Assembly: GCA_014925825.1 (NCBI GenBank)
Contig: JACGCK010000507.1
Span: forward strand, 1-18,746
Direction: 5' to 3'
DNA from: Pholiota molesta
Lineage: Eukaryota > Basidiomycota > Agaricomycetes > Agaricales > Strophariaceae
Length of the DNA: 18,746 nucleotides
The first letter of the stretch is position 1; every line of letters starts with the position of its first letter. The translations under genes were made by a program, and so were the position numbers. Shown one piece after another: positions 8,239 through 17,442 of the stretch. Under the pieces are notes generated by a model that saw nothing but the letters and a program-made list of their open reading frames with translations, was not told where the DNA came from and searched no databases.

Positions 8239-10086
8239 CTACAGTGCCTTCTTTTTCCGACGCACAGCAAGCACCCGCACAGCCGGCCCGGTCACCACCG
8301 CCCGGCCCTCCGCCGCATTCCGCGCCGCAACCCGCCCGTAGATCCACTCCCCGTACGTCGACGCCGTCGCCTCCGCCTCCGGGAACGGGTTCGGCGTCAC
8401 CTCCATCGGCACACCCCGGCGCCGCGGCGGCGTCCGCGGCACTTCCAGCCGCTCGCGCGCCACAGGCACGCGCCCGCCCTCGCATAAGCCCCTGATTGCG
8501 CCCTCCACCGTCTCCGTCGCCTTTGCCGCGCGCTCCCGCGTCGAGAACTCGACACCCGTCAGCAGCGTCGTCAGGATCCGCTTGTGCACCTGCCCCGGCA
8601 CCTGCCCCGTCTGTGGGCCCAGCACTGCCGCCGCCCCGCCGCCACCTGTGCCCTCGCCCTCGCCCCGGCCGCCCGTCGACACCACTAGCGTGAAGAAGCC
8701 CGTCACAGCCCCCGCGACGCACTCCTGCCGAAACGACATCCGCTCCCAGAACTCGTCCGGCGTCACCTTCCCCAGCTCCCCCAGAGGCCGCTCGCGCTCC
8801 TTCTCTTTCTCGGCCCCCACAATTACCGGCACACTGCCACCCCCTTCCTCTGCGTTTCGACCCTCTTCCAAGCCCTTCCCACGCGCCTCGAGGCTGGCGC
8901 TATTCTTAGGCCCCGCTAGCACGTCCCCAATCGCTGGTAGAGCGGCGTCCGACCCAGATCTGCCAGCCCGCCCCACCACCTCCACAGCCGTCCGCGCCCG
9001 CTTGCGCTGCGGGCTCTTCAGCTCTCCGTCTGTCGTATACGCGATCTCGTCCATGAAGCGCGACTTTGGGTCGTCATCGAACGACGGGATGATGCAGCCC
9101 AGGTTCAGGTTGCCATAGCCGTTCCTTCGCTTCAGTCCATCGCCTTCTTCCGCCTCCGGCTGCGCAGGCGGCTGGGGGCAGGGCAGCGGCGTCCCATCCG
9201 TCTGCGCATATGGGTGCCCATACACCCACTGCAACCCCACGGGCAGCGTCACCTCTGCCGCCCCTGCGGGCGTCGCGTTCCTTAGCGCATGCTCCGCCTC
9301 CAGCGCGCCATATCCAGGTAATATATGGTACATCTTCACCTTCAGCCCTCCCTCTTCTTCCTTTTTCTTTTCCCCATCCTTCTTCTCCCTCGCCTTCTGA
9401 TTCCTCTCGACCACCTCACCCGCAACGCGCCCCAGCACGCGGCGCCACCACGCACACAACCCCGTGTCCCCAAGCGGCTTCTTCCCCTCCCAATCCGCCG
9501 AGGCCGAGAACAAGTACTGCGCCTGCGCCCGGGCGAAGACGTGCACATAAAGGTGCCGCACGAGCTCGCGCGCGGGGGCCGGCCGCGTCGCGGGGTCGAC
9601 GAAGTACGACAGCACCGCGCGGACGAGGCGCGCGGTGGGCGGCGGCGCGGCGGCGTAGCCCGTGGAGTCGACCTTGGAGACGTACAGGATCCCGCAGGCG
9701 GTGCTGGGGACGATATACAGCGCGGCCTCGACCGCGGACACGAGGATGCGCGGCGGGCGGGCGGTCTTGGGCGGCGGGGTGCGGGGCCGGGGGGGTGTGC
9801 CGTCGTCTTCGTCCGCGTGGTGCGCGTTCCCGGCTCCGCTGCTGCTGCCTGTTGCACCGCCGTCCAAAGGCTGCTCGGAGAGCAGGACTAGAATGTCTTG
9901 GACCCAGACGCGCGGGCTGCGCGGTGTCGCGAACGGGAAGAGGTCGCCGGTGCGGCGCGGCGCGGAGACGAGGGCGTGGACGTGGAACTCGCGCGTTCCG
10001 GGGTGCAATGCGAGTGCTTCGAGAATGTGGTCGCGCAGATTCTGTTGCGGGGGTGAAGAATCTGAAGAAGGGGCGAGAGAGGACAT
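8239..10086 (-). CDS. RTT109: RTT109-type histone H3 acetyltransferase (KAT11 family)
   Basis: Rtt109 acetylates histone H3 (K56, also N-terminal lysines) on new histones with the chaperones Asf1 and Vps75, supporting replication-coupled nucleosome assembly and DNA damage tolerance. The intact intronless ORF encodes 615 residues. Matches to yeast Rtt109, in order: GILYVSKVDSTGY (132-144), VRAVLSYFVDP (155-165), ARAQAQYLF (185-193), CAWWRRVLGRV (211-221, with the Trp pair), SFDDDPKSRF (335-344, holding the paired Asp and the Lys that is autoacetylated in yeast), TPDEFWERMSFRQE (442-455) and a basic end, RRKKKAL. The order and C-terminus agree with a full-length protein. It is longer than yeast's roughly 436 residues because of low-complexity inserts at about 72-110, 228-247 and 352-440. 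The third codon position is very GC-rich. Its stop is 56 bp before the next start on the same strand, so co-transcription is possible. Confidence 0.9.
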   Translation of the reverse strand: MSSLAPSSDSSPPQQNLRDHILEALALHPGTREFHVHALVSAPRRTGDLFPFATPRSPRVWVQDILVLLSEQPLDGGATGSSSGAGNAHHADEDDGTPPRPRTPPPKTARPPRILVSAVEAALYIVPSTACGILYVSKVDSTGYAAAPPPTARLVRAVLSYFVDPATRPAPARELVRHLYVHVFARAQAQYLFSASADWEGKKPLGDTGLCAWWRRVLGRVAGEVVERNQKAREKKDGEKKKEEEGGLKVKMYHILPGYGALEAEHALRNATPAGAAEVTLPVGLQWVYGHPYAQTDGTPLPCPQPPAQPEAEEGDGLKRRNGYGNLNLGCIIPSFDDDPKSRFMDEIAYTTDGELKSPQRKRARTAVEVVGRAGRSGSDAALPAIGDVLAGPKNSASLEARGKGLEEGRNAEEGGGSVPVIVGAEKEKERERPLGELGKVTPDEFWERMSFRQECVAGAVTGFFTLVVSTGGRGEGEGTGGGGAAAVLGPQTGQVPGQVHKRILTTLLTGVEFSTRERAAKATETVEGAIRGLCEGGRVPVARERLEVPRTPPRRRGVPMEVTPNPFPEAEATASTYGEWIYGRVAARNAAEGRAVVTGPAVRVLAVRRKKKAL

Positions 10087-10449
10087 GGGTGGTGTGTGTG
10101 CTTGGGTGATGTGAGTGAGGACGGGTGGCAGACTGCTGGGTGGCTGATTGAGGGTTACTTGTGTGTTTTTGGTATTAAAATGTGACAGAGGTTCACGTAC
10201 TTAAAAGAGAAAAGTTGGTGGCTTGATATCAATGGTCGAGGACAAGGACAACGAACACTGAAAGTATAAAACAACAGGCGAACAATAGGCGCTTAAAAAT
10301 CTTCGAGTTCAAGGCAGTAGTACAGTGATGGATTGGGCTTCCAATTCTGATAGCGCGAGAAGAGTCCGAATATAATAGATACAGCACTGAGTATTGCGTA
10401 AGATTGTTGTCTTCTGGTCGTGTTAGCGTCGTCGTCGTCGTTGGGCACG
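10087..10449. other. Upstream region of RTT109
   Basis: AT-richer sequence starting exactly where the GC-rich RTT109 ORF begins, presumably holding its promoter. No clear TATA element seen. A CGT triplet repeat (five units) lies at 10427-10441. Confidence 0.45.
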
Positions 10450-10719
10450 TCAGGCAAGCTTCAACTTCGTGCGTATGTAATTAAGCTCGAACAAAGGGTG
10501 ACCGTGGAAAAGCACGTCGCGCTGGTCACGTTCTCTCTCGGCATGTAATTCGGCAAAGCGGCAACGGGAGCAACTGAAGCGGCACCGGACTGTTACCACG
10601 GAGACCCTCCGTGGGCGCCCTCCGGCGGCGGCTCCTCGCGCCCGTGCACAGGCCGGGCAATCTAGATAACCCCCGGACGCGCTAAAAATAAGCGACCCCT
10701 TCCTCCGATCTCCCATCAT
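10450..10719 (-). CDS. Possible small Cys-rich ORF (89 residues, weak)
   Basis: An 89-codon ORF with ATG at 10719. It contains CPAC at about residues 21-24 and CRFSCSRC about 20 residues later, a spacing that could bind zinc, and ends with a fairly polar segment (AERERDQRD, HPLFELNYIRTKLKL). I recognise no family. GC-rich sequence can produce such ORFs by chance, and it lies in what is probably the RTT109 upstream region. Conservation would be needed to accept it. Confidence 0.2.
   Translation of the reverse strand: MMGDRRKGSLIFSASGGYLDCPACARARGAAAGGRPRRVSVVTVRCRFSCSRCRFAELHAERERDQRDVLFHGHPLFELNYIRTKLKLA
10596..10614. repeat. Perfect 8-bp hairpin
   Basis: ccacggag-acc-ctccgtgg is a perfect 8-bp inverted repeat with a 3-nt loop, inside the weak Cys-rich ORF. 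No run of T follows it, so it is not an obvious terminator. Role unknown. Confidence 0.5.
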
Positions 10720-10724
10720 CGGCG

Positions 10725-10742
10725 TCCTTTCTCGTCACAAAG
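10725..10742 (+). repeat. 18-bp direct repeat, copy 1
   Basis: tcctttctcgtcacaaag occurs exactly here and again at 10882-10899. The flanks of the two copies differ. Confidence 0.8.
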
Positions 10743-10881
10743 GCTGCCTGTCAAGCGTGTCCGGTTTCACCAAAAAACAGACAAACAGACACAGCGGACT
10801 CAGACGCGATGGTCGCCACCTGCACTGCTGTTTCGCGATCTCGTCATCCCACTCAGGCTGATCTCCCCATGGCCCAGCACT

Positions 10882-10899
10882 TCCTTTCTCGTCACAAAG
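10882..10899 (+). repeat. 18-bp direct repeat, copy 2
   Basis: Exact second copy of the 18-mer at 10725-10742, offset by 157 bp in the same orientation. The intervening sequence does not look like a transposon or a gene. Confidence 0.8.
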
Positions 10900-10951
10900 C
10901 GCGTTTGTTTATCGAGGTCAACTGATCGAATTACTTATCAAAGTTCGCGAA

Positions 10952-10969
10952 GGGGTGGGGGTGGGGAGG
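10952..10969 (+). repeat. G-run cluster (possible G-quadruplex)
   Basis: Runs of four, five, four and two G separated by single bases. It could fold as a two-tier quadruplex. The role is speculative. Confidence 0.35.
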
Positions 10970-11920
10970 TGTATTATTGGCGCCAACGAACAGGACCCGA
11001 ATTACTCACTACTGCACTCTGGGTCTCGGGCCTCGATCGATTGCTCTCATGAAGATCCTCATTGAGCATCATTCATTCATGCTCTCGACACGGAAGTACG
11101 TGCATGCGTTCAACCCCTTGATGCGCTGCTGACCCTCCGCGCGGTGCGCATTCGAGGTCTGCACAGGAAGCGAAGAGGCCCGCATCATCGCGCAACGCCT
11201 GGGTGGCGAGACTGAGGAACGGATGTACCTGGCGACTTCGAAGACAAGGGCTGACACTCAACCCACGGGCTCAAAATATGCTCACTCAATTCCCAGCATG
11301 CACACCGAGGTTCCGACACGCCTATGTAATGATACAGTCGATATACATCATACTCCTGTCTTGAACGCGTACCTAGCCTCCCGCGTACCTGCCTCGCCGC
11401 GTAAAAAAATGCCACCATGCCACCCGCTCCGACTCCGGACCTCCGTCGCCCAAAATAACCTGCCTACTTATCCCACTCCACAGACAGGCACAAACGCGTC
11501 GCGTCGCGCCAAGGAGGCGGTGGCACTGCACAGTCTTAATGCACTCGTTACGCGTTACATGCATAACTTCAAACTTGGCACGGAAAAATCACGGAAAACG
11601 ACACCCGTTATGTGCGCTCGCCCAAAATCAAATATGGGCAGTGGATCTTTTATTTGTCAGGCGTACTGTGCACAGCTTTGCGAGATTGACTACATATCTC
11701 GGCACTGCCTCGATTATGGCCGCCTCCAGATATTGAGCGCTTAGATTGCGCCGACGCTCGCGCGGGGTGCTATCAGTGTCAGGCGATGAACATTGAAAGG
11801 TACTGTCATTACCTTGCGCACATTCTTTTCTTACGTCCGACATATACCGCGCTAACTTCAATGTCAAGACTCAAGTGCATCGCCGCACTAGCCTCGGTCC
11901 CCCCAGCCTGCATATGATAT

Positions 11921-11937
11921 GATAACTATTATCATTT
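11921..11937. repeat. AT-rich hairpin
   Basis: atgataa-cta-ttatcat is a perfect 7-bp inverted repeat in a locally repetitive AT-rich segment of tatgata-like words. Function unknown. Confidence 0.35.
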
Positions 11938-12440
11938 ATGATAAGGCGTAATAAATCGTGAGTGCGAGAAACTATTCAATACCTCCTTGGACAACCTTGT
12001 TCTGAAACGGGCACGAGGAGATCGATGGAAGACTTGTGACCAAACATGGCCGTTCACGAAGCTATCTTTGGCCTTCACTGGGGAAGACTGGGACTGTGTC
12101 GCTACGCTGTCTGCCTCTTGAGTCTCATATGCAATTAGATCTTGGAGGGTTTGTAATTCCTACGACGAAACATCCGGGTTTTATATGCATTGGACACGGG
12201 CTACTGTTCAAACTCATGTTCACCCACGATTCAATATGACGACCTCCGATGATTCCTCGCCGAATGCCCCGAGTGGTATTGCGAAGGGCCCCAGAATTCA
12301 TCGATTGAATTGCAGCGCGTCAAGCTTCGATATCCGGACGCATCGTCGCACTTCCCCGAAGCTGCCACACGCGTGCTCGCACTCTTGCTTCTGCTCCTAC
12401 AGGCTCCCGACATACTCTTCTCAGGTCCCGAATTTACCCA

Positions 12441-12480
12441 CCCGCCCATCCACTCATCCATCCGTCCATTCATCCATCGG
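12441..12480. repeat. CATC-type microsatellite
   Basis: Imperfect catc/ccat tetranucleotide repeats. They produce the Pro/Ser/His-rich translation of the plus-strand ORF over this interval, which argues against that ORF being a gene. Confidence 0.6.
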
Positions 12481-14688
12481 ACCACCCTCATTGGTTGAGC
12501 GTCCCCAGCCACACTCAGACCTGAACCCGATTCGCCAGCAGCGCGTTCCTGCGACGCTCTTCCCCACAGCCAGTTACGGAAGTTGTTCATTAGCCTCGCC
12601 TCGTGGGCACTCTTCACAGCGCTTGGCGCATCATGTGCCCGCGTCCGTGGCTGAAATGCCTACGAGTCGGGATTTCGCGGTGTATCAAGACGTGAGGCGC
12701 ACTCACGGTCGCTCGCGTTGCGACGCCTAAAACGCATCTGTCTTTCCCTTGGGACGTGTACTTAGGATACACTTGGGTCAGAGTCGGATTTTCCAGGGGG
12801 CTTGACTATTAGAATTGATGTGTATCACCGTGTACGAGCGTGTACTTGGGTATACTTAGCGTGAAGATGAAGACTGTCAAAGTTCAAACCTAAAGCCACG
12901 GTAGCTCCAACTTCCCATTCGAAATTTGCTTGGAATAAACTCAAAGTGTGTCTAGATTTCAAGCCTTCTCGTAATTTGTATTTGATGTAGGGCCGAGTGC
13001 CACCCGCATTAGATTGTGAATCCGCCGGGCGTTGTGTGTGAAGGAACGATGCTTCGAGGGCGGCATGTAAACAAGCAAATGGACAATTCCACCAATTTAA
13101 AATAGTATGCACCCTTCTTTTTCCTTTGATTGACTCCGACTGACATTTCATGTTCAGGCATGTTTTTCTCGTTGAATTGGGTTCTCACTGGCCTTGTTCT
13201 GCTTCAGGAATCTATGTCTCTCAATACAAAATGCCGACACCATGTGGGAGACCCTAGCAGGCGCTGGCTTTATAGGCATTCGAGTCAAATATTGCAGGCA
13301 TTTCTCGCTCCGAAATAATTATGAAGGATGTGTTTCGTCGTCGACTCGAACTCGGTATCGGAGAAAACTTCCAACGCTGCATGATATCGATATATGGTGG
13401 CCTTCTGCTCCTCTAACCTGTATACGTTGTTCCATGGTATACATACTCCCTTCTCACTGCTTTAAGAATGCTCTGCCTAAAGCCACGAGAGCCACCGGGG
13501 ACTTTAAGAAGCGCGTTGGATTGGGTAGCTATTTTATCGGGACTTTATCTCTCGAGAACTATCTGCGGTGTACCCCAGTCTTCTTTCCCAAAGGCTTTAA
13601 AAGTGAATGTCTTCCGGTCTTCTAGCACGCAGTCTTTTCATACTGTATTGGTTATGCCAAGTTCTGCACGGTTTTTACGATCGTCGACAAAATGGCATCG
13701 CGGAGGGCATAATTACTACACTGCTCGTTAGCCTATGTTATGTCGAAATATTCACCCACACCCATCGAGCTTCTGCGATTTTCGAGAGGCAGTTCTCTAT
13801 CAGCGAGGTACCAATAAATAGTCAAATGATCAAGAGTTTAGTTGAGTTTTAGACAACCCTGCGCCGCTATGCACCTAGCTGTAATTAAATCAAATATCAA
13901 ACAACAATGGTTTAGAGCTTGCGCATTTTCCAATCTTGGTTAATGACATATGTATCTGACTCTTGAGAAAGCTGGAAGGTCGATAAATCGATTTTACTGC
14001 TGTAAAGTTGTCGAAGTCCATCCAAGTTGATCATGATTGGCTGATGCGGCTGATGGCGACCGTGAGACTCTTTCGGAGCCATTGGCAAGTTCTGGTTGAC
14101 GTCCAGACAGCGTTTAGCCGTACATGTATCGTGCCAACTCTCTTATCTCAATGTCTAAGTACATATCATCACAAACACAAAATACGCCGTTCTTCCTCTT
14201 TTGAAGGGTCTCTTTCTGAAGACGGCATAATTTGGGCGTCATATCAGTTCGCCACTAAACTCGGAACGTACCTAATAGCTGGGTTTTCAAGTTCTCATGT
14301 CCAAGTCAGTCTACTTGGGTCCTTGGTGATTTCTCTGATGCGGTTTCCCTATATTATCCACATTTTGGATCTGCCTTTCGATGAGAATTGAAAAGGTGTG
14401 TTTGCCAAGTGTTTGCAGTGTACGATTTGGTGTGCAATTCACCGCCTTCGTCACTATGACTCGTCCCTTTACATATTACATACTTGTCTTTGGACGCCCT
14501 AACAGCGCCCTATCGCTTCGATGTTTATCGATGAAGCAGCTCTACTTCATAAAGCATAGGACTTTCTGCCGGATATCACATCCTGCCAGTTGCTCCCCAT
14601 TGCAACTGACATACCTCCAACTTCCATATCATGCCCCCATATACTATGACCCCTCTGCGGCTTCTCAAGCAAATTGACGCCTTTGATA

Positions 14689-16657
14689 ATGCAGGTCACT
14701 ATGGTCGGCATCGTCGCTGGGACATTCTTCCAGCCCGCGCAATCCATTTCTACCACAGTTGTTACACTGCTCGTTGTCGGACTGGCCTTTGACTTGGGAC
14801 AGAAAGCAATCGAATTTTTGACCAGTGTATTGGTGGCTCGTAAGTTTGTCTGCAATCAAGTTCTAACTGAACTTCAATTTCTCTTTTAATAGAGCTGAAA
14901 GTCAATAAGACCTATGAAGAAGGTACTGTGGAATACCAATGGATCAGGGCATTTTTGGTAAGTCTAAACGTTGGACTACGTATATGCTAAACTAAGTCGT
15001 TATCGGCACCATTAGACTCAGAAAAGGAAATGGCCTGATGCATACGGGAAACCCTACACTATAGAGAATCATACGACAAATCTTTGGTGGAATGGAACCT
15101 GGATGTCCGCTATTCAATGTGATCGAAAGGATACATATTACTCTTTTGCACAACAGAATGAAATTCCCAAACCTTATATCGATTTAACGTGAGTGATCTT
15201 CACTGGTCTTATTATCATTATTTCCAATTGACTAACGCGTAAAAATATGATTCAGATTGTACTCGCTTAAATCATCTGCGATTTCGAGTCTATTGAAAGA
15301 GGCGAAGCGACAATATGATGAAATCAGACACCACGATGTGACCGTCTATTCACATAAGTTTGGACAAACCAGGTATGTAGCATTTCAAAATCGTGAAAGG
15401 ATTCATATTGATATTCCTATCTCAGCCTGGCTACTCAAGCGACACGCAGAATTGGTCTGACAAAAAGGAATTGCCAGCCCGCATGATGGACTCGACATCT
15501 CTCCCCATTCAGGCCCTGACGTCTCTTGTCGAGGAGGCTCGCAACTTCTTCGAGTCGGAAACTTGGTATAACGAAGCAGGTATCCCATGGCAGAAACGGT
15601 ACTTACTTCACGGACCTTCAGGATCCGGAAAGCGTGAGTGTTATGTCGTCTCAGTGCCCTGTTCCATATCGACTCTTCTATCGTATTTCTTTAGGTGATG
15701 CTGTGTATGCCGTAGTAAGTTTGAGTAAAGTTTTTTGATCTTAGCACGATACCTGATTGTTTAATGCTAGGCAGGAAAACTGGGTCGCGCGGTCTACACA
15801 CTCTCCTTGACCAATTCCGTAGACAATGCGTTCCTTTTATCTGCTATGACCACGATTCCTAAAGGATCCATATTTCTATTGGAAAATATTGATCACGTAT
15901 TCGAAAATCTCGCTCAAGGGCAACCCTTCCGCTATAACCCATACTCGTCTGTCCAACTCTCAAAAAGATTTGGTCTATTTAATATGTTGGACACTGCTGC
16001 GCGTCGGGAAGGTATCCTACTATTCGCCACGGTGAGTAACCATTGCTCTGGAATAAGAATTCTAAACGTTGTTGATATTTCTGCACATAGGCCACCAGAT
16101 GGACTTAATCGAAGATGCGCTCTTCCAATCTGGACGTATCGATAAGAAGATCGAATTTAGCTGCATCACACGAGAGCAAGTCGATCGGCTTTTCTCGCGA
16201 TTCTTTCAGGCACCAGCACCATTCCCCACTCTTTGGATAAGAAGTCGCTTCAACTGAGCGATCTCGCACATGAATTCAGCTCCTCCATCCCGGAGAATGA
16301 GTTCACGATTTCTCTGATCCGACACTATCTCATGAAGCACCAGTCCTCGCCAGAGAGTGCTGTCGCTAACATCCGAGACTGGGTCAAAGACACACAGGAG
16401 CAGAAACGCAAGCACGCTGAAGAAGAGCTGGCAGCCGAACGCCTGCGTCTCGCGGCCGCGAAAGTCAAAGCAGAGAAGAACGCTGCCATGATGCAGCCGA
16501 TCTACACCGGTGTGTGCGGGACTCCCCTTTCGCCTCCAATTCCCAACGAAGGAGGACACCGAGCCTGTGCGTTTTGGCCGCCATTTCCTCCCCGCCTATT
16601 AAGCTCGAGGAGGAGATGTCTGAGGTTGCTGGAAAAACAATCCAGGATACAGAGTAA
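14689..16657 (+). CDS. BCS1-like AAA protein with degenerate ATPase motifs (one frame break)
   Basis: BCS1 is a mitochondrial inner-membrane AAA protein that translocates the Rieske protein; BCS1-like paralogues are common in mushrooms. Likely exons: 14689-14839, 14893-14957, 15016-15188, 15256-15372, 15440-15633, 15695-15714, 15771-16035 and 16091 onward. A hydrophobic N-terminal segment (STTVVTLLVVGLAFDLG) is followed by a BCS1-N-like domain (YEEGTVEYQWIRAFL, IDLTLYSLKSSAISSLLKEA). The AAA core has WYNEAGIPWQKRYLLHGPSGSGKR, IFLLENIDHVF, GLFNMLDTAARREGILLFAT and QSGRIDKKIEF. The C-terminal part (LAHEFSSSIPENEFTISLI, PESAVANIRDWV) and a charged tail fit the family. Key sites differ: Walker A ends GKR rather than GK[ST], Walker B reads LLEN rather than LLED, and RPGR is QSGR. 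A 1-base break lies near 16207-16211 (RFFQ to the STIPHSLDKK frame). The donor at 16036, the acceptor at 15439 and the C-terminus are uncertain; the stop may be at 16657 or 16694. The start is 14689 or 14701. Confidence 0.82.
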
Positions 16658-16694
16658 AGCAGGGAAAAGGAAGGATAATAATATGGTCTGTTGA

Positions 16695-17442
16695 TAATCA
16701 CGCACTGAAGCATCCATTTGTTTAGTATTGACTTGTGCCATTGTTTGCCATGACCTCCTCAACTACGTACTATAGGTTATGATGGGGACAAGAACAAAAC
16801 TCATTACATACATGTTCCACTTCTTCTCCGATGCTTCCCACTTTTAAATACACTGTTGCGAAAACACAATGATTGAGTTCCCATTTCGAGATATTTGGAA
16901 AAGGAGTTAACATTCTGGCGTGTTGTTTGAATGCCCACCGTACAGTAAGTAATGATGCATCACACTCGTGTGAAGCATTTCCCCGATGTATCATGCAAAC
17001 ATTCATTCAATTTTGCAATACTTAGAGTCCGATGGACTACCTGACGAGCGTCAAGATTGGGGGGCAGTTTAGGGCACATGGTTTACATTGGAGATTTGAT
17101 TTTCACCGTCCTATGGATCTCGTTGACAATAAAGATAAAGAAGATTAGAATATTGAACCCCCACAATTCCCTTGAACCATTTCCTAGATTATTTTTGACC
17201 TTGCTGCCGCCACCAGATCGTTGGGTATTTATATAGACTGGTTGATGCCACTTGCATTAGGATGAAGGCATTGGGGTGTTGGTATCCTCGAGGTTATAAC
17301 TGGACCTTGACCAAAGCACATCAGTGATAGTTCCGGTTTCACGAACACGACGGATTTATCAGAACGTCAGTGTTGTGGGCGGCTCAAGAAACAAGATCAG
17401 ATTATTAGTTTTTGTGGGAAGGCTTAACAATAGAATCGGACT
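16695..17442. other. Convergent intergenic region
   Basis: Shared 3' region of two converging genes. An AATAAA lies at 17128-17133 on the plus strand, far from the upstream stop. TATATAAATA on the minus strand near 17227-17236 resembles a TATA box, but no convincing gene follows; the 78-codon ORF at 16770-17006 resembles nothing I know. Confidence 0.45.

Larger units (their letters stand above)
10720..14688. other. Long stretch without recognisable genes
   Basis: About 4 kb with no ORF I can assign. ORFs of 60-181 codons occur on both strands (for example 11223-11744, 12185-12730, 13194-13625, 14008-14391), but none shows a domain, a convincing exon chain or a family match. Visible structures are the 18-bp direct repeats, a G-run cluster at 10952-10969, a short hairpin near 11921, a CATC-rich microsatellite near 12440-12480 and a GTGTACTT motif cluster at 12755-12863. 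I find no tRNA, no terminal repeats and no transposase. Worn remnants of genes or transposons cannot be excluded by eye. Confidence 0.5.

Noticed and set aside
9210..10109. 299-codon plus-strand ORF opposite RTT109, and other long antisense ORFs over 5.9-10 kb
   Set aside because: They are by-products of GC-rich coding sequence on the minus strand, with Arg/Ala/Pro-rich translations and no domain. The minus-strand frames match known proteins.
12185..12730. 181-codon plus-strand ORF
   Set aside because: Its middle is a CATC microsatellite and the translation is Ser/Pro/His-rich without any recognisable motif.
12880..12905. gttcaaacc, similar to a tRNA B box
   Set aside because: No matching A box, acceptor stem or cloverleaf could be drawn around it.
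13468..13852. Plus-strand ORFs with a hydrophobic segment, considered as a cytochrome P450 N-terminus
   Set aside because: Only a membrane-like stretch is present. No Pro-rich hinge or P450 signature such as the heme Cys motif could be found downstream in any frame.
17218..17245. TATATAAATA on the minus strand as a gene promoter
   Set aside because: No supported gene lies downstream on that strand before the BCS1-like gene's 3' end.
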